Shown here piece by piece: positions 13,901-26,735 of a stretch of 64,000 nt of DNA. The stretch is from Gymnogyps californianus. Taxonomy: Eukaryota; Chordata; Aves; Accipitriformes; Cathartidae. The stretch's first letter is position 1; the number at the start of each line of letters is the position of its first letter. The notes under the pieces were generated by a model. That model made no database searches. It saw nothing but the letters and a program-made list of their open reading frames with translations, and was not told the origin of the DNA. The position numbers and the translations under genes were made by a program. The stretch covers positions 8,671,294-8,735,293 of the forward strand of contig NC_059482.1 in NCBI RefSeq assembly GCF_018139145.2. The letters run 5' to 3'.

Positions 13901-15607
13901 AAGAACCTATCTAATTTCAAGCATCCAGTGTTCCCTTGTCACTTCACATGACCTATCCCTCCCGTATCCAGTGTTTGCTTTTTCTGCTTTAGGCCTCCAT
14001 CCCACAAATACCTGCTGCAGAACACAGCACATAATGCCGAGTTATCCAACTGATACTATCTGGTATCAATGTAGCCTTCAGTGACAATATTACAGGTTTG
14101 CTCTTTTTTTTTTAATGGCAACAGCAGGATTGCTTATAAAAAAAACCACTGATTCATTCTAAAATATACGTTGTAAAATATTTCTAAATTAGGAAGATCT
14201 AAGTGCACTTTGTTCAAAACTATCTTATTGGAAGTCAAAGGCAAATGTCCCTTTTCTTTTTTAAAGAGACATAAGGTAGTGCTTTACCTTTGCCAAGGCT
14301 CCAAGGCCAAGACAGATTTTAGAACAAAGATATACACAGGGTAAAAAAAAAATTAGTAGTATCAGTTACACACTTTCTCAGGATAGCTGTTCAATGAACA
14401 GGCCTTATTATGAACTCCTTGCTCCAGTACAGGCTGCACCAAATTCACAGAAAGTGCTCAAATGTACTAACAGGAGCACGGGATCCAGAGTCTGGGCCCT
14501 ATGCAGCTTTCTGGCAACAGGATCAATGTCCAATTCGGTAATAAGTTTATGTGCAAAGGAAGGGTCATACAAGCCTTTAATATATACTTTAGCACTCTGA
14601 GGATTAGCCTTGATTCACCTCTTTGCTTTTCTCTATATTTGTTAGTTTTGAAGAAACAACTGTACAGAACCTTAACAGAAAGCATCAGGTTTCAAATCAC
14701 AGTATGTTTACTACTGCTTATTGGGTGTCAAACTACTACAAAGTGAAAGTCTTGGTTAATTAACTAAATTATCATCAACATAAGCTGCCTTGACATCTAA
14801 CAACATTTAACAGAGAACACTAAATTACATGGTATTCATCTAATAACGCCCTTGAAAAACAGTCCTTTTATTTTATTTGACTTCTCAGATTGCAAGTGAA
14901 AAGAAGGATGACTACAATGTTGCCTCTGAGTAGCTGGTATTACTATTTTTTTTTTAAATAAGTATTTCTAAAAATTGAGTTACTGTTGAACTACGAAGTA
15001 CTTAACACTTCCCAAGTCCTTATATATGCAAGTATAACTGTTCTATCCTGGAAGAGCTTAGTGAATGATAAAGAGTCATTGATCTTTCCTTTGCTACATT
15101 CCTGCCCTTCTTTGGAGGCTTCTCCATCCCCTTCTCCCCAGCTCAGGAAGGTCAGCTGCTCTATCACCAATAAGAAGAGTAGAGCAGAGCCAAAGCTAAC
15201 ACCATGCTATTGCACTCCTCCATGGCTTAATTTGGCTTATAAAAGGAAAATTGCCCCTTACGTTTCTGAAGCAACTAAATACTCTTCAGCTAAGTAAGTC
15301 TGACGTAATAACTTCTACTACATGACTGATATTTATAAAGCCAAAACCTCTGGAAATACTAAAAGCAAGATGACTATCACAGAACACAGTCATATATCAG
15401 AAACAGCCAAAAACTTAAGACTGCTTAAAATGGCATGAGCCCTTTCACTTTTTATACAAATATCACTGCTTAATCTGATATCTCAGGTTACACCATGGCT
15501 AAAAATGTAGCCTCACGATGCGAGGATGAGTATCAGCAAGTTGGACTTCGTGGCAGAGAGAGTGAGACATTCAGAAACCAATGATAAGTTATTCTCACTA
15601 TATAATG

Positions 15608-15631
15608 CATGTTGTTTAATAAACATACATG
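15608..15631. repeat. Short inverted repeat (hairpin)
   Basis: CATGT-TGTTTA and TAAACA-T-ACATG are reverse complements around a single central A. This gives 11 paired bases per arm with one unpaired T between the two right-hand blocks. No flanking transposon structure is visible. Confidence 0.7.
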
Positions 15632-16275
15632 TCGCAAACTGGAAGCAGTGTGCAACAGTTAAGCATTAATAGAATAAACCTGTCCACTTCTATTTCAGTC
15701 TTGAAAAGAATTGCATTTGAGATTGTTTAAATAGATAATATTGAAAAGATCAAGAGCAGGACCTAGTAACACTCCATCAGTGATAAAGCAATTAGCCAGT
15801 TAGCAAGACACCATGCAACTACAATTTTAATATTAGCATTGTAGGAGAAACAGCATAATCATGGGTAGGGATGTTGGCAACACCTTGCATTAAGATTGTC
15901 AAAACCTCTATTTCCTTTCTTCGGTGGCTTTTATTTGGTCTCCTATCACAGCAAGTACAGGCAACGTTACTTCTACAAATATCTACAGTGTTCAGAAAAC
16001 CTGTCTTTTCATTTTGCAGCTAGAAAAAGGTTTGCACATCAAAAAAGTCCAAGTGTAGTATATGCTGCCTTGTATTTTCACCTTTTTTCCTCGAAGTATA
16101 GTCTATTCATAACAAAAATTCTGGAACTGGAAACATTGTAACGGAAGCAGTATTACACTCTTGCAAAAACAAAGTTAAAAAAAACATGAGGGAGTAGGTG
16201 GCACATGATCTCTCTTCTGCCAAGTGGGTTCCTATTCAAAACAGACCAAGACTTTGATTAGTATTTCCTTGGAAA

Positions 16276-16380
16276 GTAATGGGACCTGAAAGTCACTTTG
16301 GAAGCAGCATAGCTAATAAATTTTCCAACTCCAGTGAGGTCAAATCAAGTTAACTGAAGCAGAGAACCTGGCCCACAATT
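16276..16380. repeat. Eroded ancient LINE tail, CR1/L3-like (candidate)
   Basis: Segments such as TAATGGGACCTGAAAGTCACTTT and ACTCCAGTGAGGTCAAATCAAGTTAACTGAAGCAGAGAACCTGGCCC resemble the remembered 'CCATTGAAGTCAATGGGAGTTAC…TGAGAGCAGAATCTGGCCC' signature of old amniote LINE 3' ends. The match is degenerate and from memory. Confidence 0.35.
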
Positions 16381-18557
16381 TTACCACACTGAAATATTGC
16401 CTGTGTCATAAAATTCAGGCGATTGATTTAATTTTAGGTAAACTTCTGAACTTACTACCCCAACACACCTCAGATACCCTTCAACTAAATTACATTAATA
16501 AAAGCAACTGCTAAATAAGGAGAGGATCACTAGTTTCTAGCTCAATTCTCCTTTTAGCTTGTCTTAACCAAAGTGGTATCACAGTAATTGCAAATGACTT
16601 TACTATCATTAACATTACTAAACTTCATGGAGAAGTCTGCAGGGACATTAAAATAAAATCAACTTTGCAAAATTAAAAGACTCAACAACTCTTCTTTAAG
16701 GCAATGTGATACTAATTAACAACAATTGCTTTCTGGTTGAGGATTTCTCTTAGTTGTGTAAATCAGGGAAGACGCTACGTTTTGACTTACAGCAGACAAA
16801 TCAACCAGCTATGGCTTTTGGGGGAAGAGAGGAAAACACCAGCACTCCAGCAAAAACTGGTAAACAATTCAGTTCAATGAAAAGGTATTGAAGTGCACAC
16901 CCTTCTCATCCAGGAGACAAGATTTAGACAGAATGCTTCATGTCATATGATAGCAATTAGGGAAGGAAACACAATTTCAGAATAGTCTTCTGAGTAAACA
17001 CCAGCAGTTATCATTCTAGCTTTGCATGAAGTCTTTCTTCACTGATCACAATTTTGGCTGCTTCTTACATGTGTATCAAGATCTCTGCCCTTTCTGTAAC
17101 TGATGCTGCGCTGCATGAAGAACAAATGCAGAGAGCTTGGGAACAATCAACGCTAAGGAAAATAATACATGCTGCAATTTCACTATCATAACTTTTTCAG
17201 TTGTTCTCTTGGGAGAGAAGAAATAACAGTTTTACATTTTTATATGAGAAAATGTATTGCTACTATTTGAAAGGAAAGTTCTCTTTGATTCAGTTTGGAA
17301 TCATGCTTTAAACTTATTTTTCCTAATTGCAAACCAAACTTTTATCCTGCTTTAGAAACAGCTGCAACATCCAGGCTCCCCTGAATTCCTTATTATATCT
17401 TCTACCTATTAAGAAAGAATAATGACTATGCAAAAAGGAAAGACACACCTCTGGAAATACACAGTACCAAACAGCAGACCTAGCAGGGAGAATTATCAGT
17501 TAGAAACCAACCCATAATTCAGACTGTAAAGGAGGTTCTCACTCCAGATGAACAAGAGCTAAGGAATGCGGCTTAGAATTAATATTAGCTAAACCAATTT
17601 TATGATGAATTATGATCATTACAATAACCAAATCTATTTAAATTACTTCCTTAAATACAGAAACAAATATGGGACTTCTCTAGAAGTAGAGTTATGTTTA
17701 TTTGTAGGGTGTACATTTTTAGTAACTGATTGAGTGGATACATTAGAGTTCTTCAACTAACAGGAAAGTACTGATTCTTTGGACTATGTTATCATTATAA
17801 GATGCCTTGCTTTCAGACTAATCTGCTGTGACTTTAGCAGGTGGGGTTTCTTTGTTTTTTGGTCTTAATGTAGATAAAAAGCAATTAAGATATGGAAGAT
17901 ATGAAGACAGCAATTTCTAATAAGTACTTATAGCTACATAGCTGGGTTATGGAGATGCTTTAAGTTTAGGGCACACAACACTTAAATCTCACTTGCATTA
18001 AAGAAGGGAAAAAGAGTTAGGGAAAAATATTTACATAGTAGTGCATTGTCAAAGAAAGGATATTTGACCATTTTCAGTCCTTAATAACAGCACTTAATAT
18101 TACCAATAGCATGTTAATTTACAAAAACAATTATTTCTTGGAATAACAGCAAAGTAATAGAAAAGCTTAACTGGCTGAGGCTGTATAATCTCCAGGAGAC
18201 TGACTCAGGTTAAATTCTGATATCCTTTATAGCTTCTTGACAATACTACTAGTTTCAATGGAATGCTGAAGCAAGTGTTGGAGCATAGACAGTACAGGTC
18301 TGGACCCTGGGCTGCTACTCCTTTCAGAGCAGGTACCACAACCTCATCTTTTAGAGAGCTACCTGTCATTGTTGCCATGAAACACTTGAAAAGATAACTA
18401 AAGCCTAACAGACACCCACCTAAATATGGAGACAGCCTTTAAGAGGTGTCAACTACCATAACTCTGATGTATTACAATCTGGTAGTTGGACAGAGCCAAC
18501 CATATAGAATAGAATACAGGGGCCTTACAAATGCAAACCAACATTTGCTTTTGCCAA
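16381..18557. other. Gene-free stretch
   Basis: AT-rich DNA with no supportable gene, repeat or RNA. Only short chance open frames are present. Confidence 0.6.
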
Positions 18558-18618
18558 GAAAGTTGAACCAGATGATCCTTGAGGTCCCTTCCACCTGGTA
18601 CTCTATGATTCTGTGATT
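18558..18618 (+). mobile_element. CR1 LINE, extreme 3' end only
   Basis: The segment reads from AAAGTTGAACCAGATGATCC through TTGAGGTCCCTTCCACC to CTCTATGATTCTGTGATT. This matches the remembered last ~60 bases of avian CR1 retrotransposons, including the near-repeated ATTCTATG/ATTCTGTG octamers that form the CR1 3' terminus. Only the untranslated tail remains, which is typical of severe 5' truncation. The DNA just upstream (about 18,470-18,557) may be an older part of the same copy, but I cannot match it. Confidence 0.8.
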
Positions 18619-21600
18619 TCTATCGTATCTGTTTGGAAATGTGTCCATTAAAAGAAGGGAAGCTTGTTTTCTGTTTGGGTGCCTAGTAGAACATCTACCC
18701 AAAATAATGATCAGGAAGGTACTTAAAGCTGACCCAAACAGGAGTGAATGAGATATCCTCTGCCCACCCAAAACAGGTGGAAGAAAGGATTCTTCTGCCT
18801 CCAAGAACTCTGGGTCCTCTTTGTACCACCTCACACAGAATTGAGACAGACACACCTCAAGGCCGTCCTTGCTCAGTCTACCTCACTCCTGAAATTCCCC
18901 TCTCAACTGCCCCTCTCGCATCATAACCTCCCCGACCCCTTCAATATGCCTTCTGTCCTGCAACTGTGCACCTTCAAGCCTCCACCAACCCCAACTCCCT
19001 CTGCAAAAGAAACAGCTTTTCTTTCCTTTCTCCTCCACACTGTGTATCCTTCCCAGCTACTGAAAAGAGAGATGGGTAAAGAGCCATAGCCTTCTCTTAC
19101 TTCAGGAAATAAAAGAGCTCAGAAGAAAGATGTACAACCAGAGCAGCAGTCCCAAGAGACTGGATTTTTCCAATTCATAACTGTGGTAAAGGCAACAGCT
19201 GAAGCTTGAAGGAGTCACAAGAGCAGGAAAAGAGCTGAGCTGGAAGCAGTCAACTCCAGCCTCCTCGGACATCAAATTGATTTGTCCTCCCATCCTAGAC
19301 TACAACTTACTTTGCTTATGCATTGAGCCTGTTCTGCATAGCTCCTAGCTTCACTTGTTCTGTACCAAGCAACATCATTTCTTGAGACTCTACTAGTTCC
19401 TAATGATGTGGAATATATGTCACCACTGAATGCAGTTAAGAAATATGCAAAAAGAGAAAATGCTAAACTTTGAAAGAAAATCCTGTCTTAGCATACTATT
19501 AGACTAATCATGTGAAAATGTTTATTTGCTATGAAGTCACAGTTATTAAACAAATTGGTCCATTCTGCAGTGCCACAGTACTCTTACATGGTGTTGCAAG
19601 ATTTCTTTAAAATTACGTTGAAAAAGATACATTCAGCTAATGAAATTAATGAGCTTTAATACTCCCTTGAAGTACAGGTTTTCAGCACAAATTTGCTTCA
19701 TTATCACAGCTCTGTAAGCCTTGTAATGCATAATGGTCACTGATCCTACCCAGAACACAGTCAAACATGGCAAAAGTTTAATTGTACATGCACCCACATT
19801 TTAAACCAAATAAGGCAGTCTCCAAGGCTATTAATATAACAGATGCCTTTCATAATTAAGGGGATAATGTCCAAAGATTAGCTGGAAAGTATTTTAATTA
19901 AAATCAGTAAATTACTGTTGAAGTCATCACTACATGGAAACTCAATGAAAATTAGATGCTTAATTTTGCAACAGTACAGCAACAACAGTAAGTTTTCCAA
20001 CATTTGTGTCACATACAGAACCCTACCTCATATGCTGAAACACCTGATTTTGTACAAGTTTTCCTCATTTGCTTAACACATACAGTTACACTATACTGTA
20101 AGGAAAAGAATCAAGCCTGGTACACCGTAATATGGACTTTATTTTTCTCCCTGCTGTTCTCAAGTAGAAGACTTAAAAATCTCATCCAAAAAAGAGTAAC
20201 ATTCACATAAAAAGTCATTTTAATGAGTTTATAAAAATATATTCACATAAAATACAGTATTAGCACTGGAAAACACTTTCCATGGACACCATTTTAATGA
20301 ATGGGTAAAGAGACACATAAGGACTCAATAACTTTTCTTGAATGCATTGGTGGTGCAAATACAAATCCATTACAGGAAGTCTACCTAAAAGCGTATTTCA
20401 ATAGCTCAATTTAGTAAAGGTTTACAAGGTCTTTGGATGGTACAAAGTGACTCTGGCAAGTACTTAACATAACTAATTATAAGAACACATTTTTTGTCTA
20501 GACAGAGAAACGATTAAGCTCATCTATTCTTTTTTATATTGAACTGAATAAGAACATACACTTTTTGTCTACCTTGTCAGTTTTATGTGACATTAGACTG
20601 CATTTCTACAGTTTGCTTTCTGTGTTGCTAACATATTTATTCTATACTCTCCAGGCCATTCACAGACTGAAAAAGGTCAGTCAAAAACCAAAGTTTAAAA
20701 AAAACAGTTACATGGATGTAGCCTTTAGAGCACTACAGTGAAATCCCTGAATGAACAGTAACAGTTTTTATGCCCATTGTTCACCAGAAGCCTGAAATTA
20801 GATTTGTAGGTGGTACCCCTCAGGAAGCAGTAAATGCCCATGTTTTTGTGCTATTAGTCAGGATAAGTGAAAGGAAGGGTTTAGCACAGTAATCGCATGC
20901 ATGCACAGTTGTGGTAGAGAAGCTGCGGAACCTAGAGATGAAGACATTTTTCTTTGCTGACTAGAGACCCACAAAGTAAGAAGGTAAATTTAAAAGCGGG
21001 CAAAGACACCAAAGTTGCACAGAAGACACCTGGTGCCAAGGCTGAGTCGGGGTGAAGTGAGGGAAAATAGCCAAACCGTTGAGTATCTCCTATCAAGCAA
21101 ATGCTGCTGCTGAGAGCAAGAACCCAAGAACTTCCTCCAGCCCTGAATTTTATAAGCTCTACTCTATCTAAGTTCCACAATGTCCTACTCACATATTGGT
21201 TGTCCCCTCTCCCTCCAGGGAAGGGTGGCCTGGTATTACAGGTACTAATGTGTCAAGTGATATACAGCCTGTTGCAAATAACTACTGTAATTCCACATTG
21301 ATACAAGAAACAATATCCTTTGTATGTAACTTTCAAAAACAGCACAAGCTATTTGTGGGAACTATTTTATATTTTATTACTGCAGTAACATTCAGCACAC
21401 CGTGCCACATACTGCGCGTTTATCCTGTTTGGTCTGGTGCTAGTGAATCTGTTACGAGCACTCTGATTCTACCCAGATTGGACAAGCGAGAGACTACTTT
21501 TGTCAATATTTCCCTTTTACTAACAGAGTCACCATTACATTTGCACTAGATATACTGCACTGAATTACACAAAAGAGAGCCCGAACTAGAGTGATCCTTG

Positions 21601-23243
21601 ATCTGCTGGAAAGGTCATCTATGATGGCTTTCATGACATGTGGGTGCTGCACGGTTCCCAGGTGTCTTCCCTTTATAGTTTCATTAAGAAGGTATCCCTT
21701 ACCAGGCTGAAGTAATCTGAACAATTGTTACATAGTTTGTATGTAGCAGGCATCTTTTGAACTGCAGTAACAGCAAGGAGTATTTTTATTTCTTGGTCTG
21801 TTCATTTACCATGAGTCAGCAGACAAAGTTTAATTCTGTTAACTCAGCAGGAAAAGCATTTTGGTGTGTGCGCTACTGGTCAAGCAAATGGCGTTTTCCA
21901 TATCAGCTCATAATTGCCATAATGTGGATAGCAATTTGAAACGTGTGTTTTAAGAATAAACTGATGCACTACTTATCACTTTACCTTTCTAAATCAAAAT
22001 TACTGTTCCTGCAACGATGGGCAGAGCAAAGGTTAGACTGTCAAAACTGGTTGACAAAGACAATTCATTTCAAGACAGAGTTTACTGCATGACTTGCACC
22101 TCCACAGCACAAATACCTCCTATTGAGTCAAAAACTGAGACATACCACAGAGATGAGCATATATCTAAATGCAGTGTCTGAAGTGTTATTGATTTTTACA
22201 GCCAGTCAGAGTATGTTCAACAAAATTGCTGTCTTTTTGCTGGTTTTGACCAGCTCTGTTGACTCCATTTACAAGAGTGTCTTTGCATTTCAAAAAAGTG
22301 TTTAGTGGGGATACAAGGAGGAATCCATCAAGAAAGAGCATACATTAAAACTGCTGCAATCAAGAAAACACTGACAATGCTGAAACTGCCATTCTAGTTT
22401 GTTTGCTCCAGTCTTAACAAAAATATATTGAAAACTTAAAACTGCCCCTCTTCAACTCAGCACTGTATATATTTTCTTTTTGTAACTAGACTGGCTTGGA
22501 AAATTCTTACAAGCGTTTTTAACCTTTTTGCTACTGAGACTTCCGCCCATACCTTAGTTATACCATTCCCAATTACCCAGTAACTTAAGAATTTCTACCA
22601 GTTTGAACTAATCTCATGTGCTATATTTCCTGCTTTTTTTTAATAGCAGGACACTAATTAGCACTTAATATTTATATTCTATTACAGCAAAATGAATTAC
22701 AATCTTTATTAACCTGAACTGAAAAATTATGATATTGTCTATTCAATCACTGAGTATATTCACTGCATTTGTATTGTGTTGGCTTTCTTAGGATTCTACT
22801 ATATTTTCCTCATGCTGGGATAATGAGTCTTCTAAATTGCTATCTGCAATAAATTTCTTGTGAAATGGTTCAGTTTCCTTTTTCCACTGCTTCATTTTCT
22901 GCTTTGAATAGAGAACCCTATAGTGAGATAGAGATTGCAAAGAAAAACAATTCAGAGAAGACAAATCACTAGAGTTTGGAAGAGGATAAAACCAACAGGT
23001 TCAGGGATTACAAATGCACCAACTGGACACTTCAGTTGTATTCACACCAAGTCTTATTCCAAAATACATTTGATAAGTTTGTCAATAATGTCATTAGCTT
23101 TCATATAATTTTTTTGCTTCTCTCCAGGTCCGAATCTGACAGCTATGTCCTATTGATGCTTTTTGTCAGAAGCACATCACCCATTCTACAACAATGACCC
23201 AACTCTCCTCTATCAAGACTCTCCTGTTTATCCCCCCCGCCGT

Positions 23244-23297
23244 GTTTTTTTGTTTTGGTTTTTTTGGTTTTTTTTTTGTTTGGGTTTTTTTTTTTTT
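23244..23297. repeat. G/T-rich low-complexity tract
   Basis: About 54 bases made of T runs broken by single to triple G. It translates into a spurious Phe/Gly/Trp-rich frame. A T-rich tract like this could also act as a pyrimidine tract, but no exon follows convincingly. Confidence 0.85.
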
Positions 23298-23443
23298 GGA
23301 GGAAACCACTACACCTCCTGGGTGCTTTTATTCTGATCCTTCAAAGCAGGACCATTTTCTTGAATCTCTGGCAGTTAGCTCCTCCTCAAAGTCACAAAGC
23401 AAATGAACATGGGTTTTACTTCAGCAAATTGGTTTTGGGTTTG

Positions 23444-23459
23444 TTTTTTTTTTTTTTTT
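23444..23459. repeat. Poly-T run (16 T)
   Basis: Sixteen consecutive T, preceded by a GGTTTTGGGTTTG stretch. Length is likely to be polymorphic. Confidence 0.9.
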
Positions 23460-26400
23460 AAACTCTGTAAGAGTCATCTCAAGGAATACAAGGTATGGTG
23501 CAGAACTCCTTTGGAGGAAGAAATTAGAAGCCTTCTAAAGCTTTCTCTTCCACACTTAGGTGATGACAAGATCAACAAGATAGTGGGGAGAGAGACTAAC
23601 TAGGTAGAACTCCCATGCAGTTAAGTGGAAAGACCTGATGTCTATTTAAAAGCCTGATATTAAATGAAATAATGTTCTCAAAGACCAAATAGAAAAAGAA
23701 GACCCAAGAATTTTGCTTTGTTGTCCTGGTCACCCACCAGAACCAGTTATAACAATATTTTGACAAATGCCACAGGACCTATGGATTTACAGTAAACTGT
23801 TTCATTTAGTCCTTATTTCTTTCAAACTAAGCTCTATTCAAGTCAGCTTTGTAGCAGCAACATTGGCCTTAACTGCAAGGGGATACATGTAAGACTTCTA
23901 TAAAAGGGTTCCCCTCAACTGCTTTTTCCTTCTCTTTATTCCAACAATAAACTATTGACTCCAGCTGAACTACTGATCACATCAATAGTTACATTCATGA
24001 GAAAAACGCTCCCAAATGAGCATTTGAGCCTGAGCATTTGGACTCTCAGACATGGCACAGCTTAAGAGCAATAGCAGGCTAAAGCATGCTACAAGTAACT
24101 GCTTTTAGGGTCTTAATATATTTTGGTGTTTCCTACTCCTGCAAGAAACAAATTGATATAATACCCCCCCATAGGGCGAGGACGCCTACTTACTTATCCT
24201 TGAAATCATCACCTTACCTTTTCTTTTCTACTTGGGACAGATCTATCCCATGCTTCATTAGTGGAGGCTGACTACCAATCTGCTTTTCCTTCCCAGCTAC
24301 AGATATATTCATGCACACCTACCTCTCACTTTAAAGTCTAATATTTAGCTTCTAGAACCCAAGGGATCCAAGTATTGTCCACCACACCTTTAACAGACAA
24401 GTTATGTTTCAAAGGTCAACAACAGAGTTGCATTAATTAATACCGGAATTTGGCTCTTTTATCTTTCAGGGTGTTTAATTTAACTAACATGTAGAAGGTT
24501 CATGCTCTAAAACTAGCTGGCTCATGGAAGTAATGATCTACATTAGATGACTGCAACTAATTTTGACTTGCCACTCTTACCTCAGATGGCTCAGTCACAC
24601 CCCCTTTTCTATTTTTAATGTAGTACTTCTTATCCCGCACCTGAACTATTGTGGTTTTGAAGCAGATGCATGGCATACTAAATAATTGCAGCAGCTGCAT
24701 AGTACAAGAACTCAAGACTCCAACACAGATGCATTTCCTTAGTATGATTCACATTATGTGGGAAGGCTAAAATACTATTCACATAGCATTTGTGCAGTGT
24801 TTTCTTTCAAGTTGTTTCTCACATACTTTTCTAACAGCAAGAAGAAAAGTAGTTTAAAAAATTTAGCAAATATATACCATTTATTTATAAAATTAGTCAT
24901 AAATCTTGGAGCCACTAGTCTCAATAGTACTCTGAAGCCTTCTGATCCTTTGTTTGCTTAAGAGCGCCGTATGTCACCATCAATATTGTTATCCCTTAAA
25001 ATATACTGTCCCATTATCTTCATCATGAAGGAAGAAGAAACCACCTACCTCTCTCTCCTTCAGCAACAGGTGAATTTCTAAGTTCTTTAAGAATTCTGTT
25101 TCTGCACTTGTAGGCCTAATTAACTACTTTTCCCCTCTAGTTAACGACAGCTCTTTAGATGACATTAAATGTATGCCACAAAGAATTGCTGCTATAGAGA
25201 ACAAGTTATCCGAACAGTATGAATTGTTGGGGTTTTTTTTCCCCAGAAAGTTCAGCTAATAAAAGGTGTTTAGCTTTGTTCACGTAATCAAATAGACTTA
25301 AATACAAAATCATTTGTGATAAAAGGCAAAAACAATTGATCCCTAATCATCTTTCTCACCCAATTATCTTTTTTTAAAGATAGTTACCAATAAAAGCTTG
25401 TTTGGTGATGTTTATTTTAGTAACATAGCCTACTCTCTCAATGAATACAAATATTGTTTACCAAAAGTTTTTGGGTTTTTTTGTTTCTTTTTGTCTTGTG
25501 TAAGCTTTTTTAAATGATGTTTTCCCACACTTTTACTATCAAAATACAATGCACAAAATAGAGTGGAATATCCCGATATCAGTATATATTGTTTTGCCAG
25601 TAGCATTTTTGATACAGAAGATTCAGGTAATGAAACTCCATCTTTTCTTCAGAAAGAGATTAAATTGAACACAAGAAAATCTCTGAAGATATGGAGATTC
25701 AGATTTATTGTTTGCAAATGTGCAAAAGCGAATCAATTTAATGAAGCTTCTATGAATTTTCCCAATACTAATCAATTTTACCATCCTTAACTATTACTTT
25801 TGGAAGATAAAATCCAATAGTAAAAAAATTTGAAAATGGATAAAATCCAATTAAGAGCAATTGTGAGAACTCCAGGATCTCAACCATGGAGAGGCTGATC
25901 ATGGAAGCACTGCAGTATGATTTTGGAGCAAGATACCTAAGCTTCACCTACATCATCTTTTAAGCTTGTAGACCTTTTCCTCACCCCTATATGATTTATA
26001 ATGCGTAAGTAATTTTAAGCTTTAAAACTCAAACTGTGACTGCTCTTCCCTCTTGAGCCACAGAATGTAGGGGCAGACAGAATTTCCTGAGGATCCAACT
26101 CCCTCCATCATATAAACCCTTCTATAAACTTATATAGTTCTTTTATTGTAATGGAGTTCAGCAGTATCAGGGTAGGGAGGAAGAAGAATGAGGATCTGAT
26201 TGACTTAGGACAATATCAAAGTATATTTGATGTAGATACATTCAAGCAACTCCTCCTTCCCTACCTTCCCCATTTGGCTCCAGGAAAAAAAAAAGACATT
26301 GTTAAAGGACAACAGTTCTGAGAATACACTAAGAAACACCCTTACATACAGCTATTAATTCACTGATTGTTTTCTGCTTTTTATGCCTAAAAAGTCATTC

Positions 26401-26720
26401 ATAGAGTTGCTCTGATTTAAAGTATTGCATTAATAAATAAGGTTATTTAAAACACTAAGTTTCAATAAAGTTTAGTTGTAAAGTAGAATGACTAAAACTT
26501 ATCTCATCTTACTTTCTTAAAGGATGAGCAGAATTGCATTGGATATTTGATTACATTTTTTAGTAATAGGGTGATTTCCCTCCACCTCCAAAAAAAGAAT
26601 TAAGAAGCCTGTACAGTCTGAGTCAGCATTCTAGATCATTAAAAGAATTCAACACATCAGGCCATGTTTCTTATTCCATATTACTTTTTACTTGCTTGAT
26701 GTAAAATGTTCTGCTAGATT

Positions 26721-26735
26721 CCCCCCCCCCCCCCC
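26721..26735. repeat. Poly-C run (15 C)
   Basis: Fifteen consecutive C after CTGCTAGATT. Long C runs are rare in AT-rich DNA and are error-prone, so the length should be treated with caution. Confidence 0.9.

Larger units (their letters stand above)
9251..16275. other. Gene-free stretch
   Basis: No supportable gene. The region holds short A and T runs, a possible terminal-exon signature at 10,901-10,947 (listed separately), a short C-rich run near 11,012-11,022 and an imperfect hairpin at 15,608-15,631. The open frames are short and unlike known proteins. Confidence 0.6.

Noticed and set aside
18472..18855. 127-codon minus-strand frame
   Set aside because: It runs through the CR1 tail on the antisense strand and has no recognisable domain, start context or splice signals.
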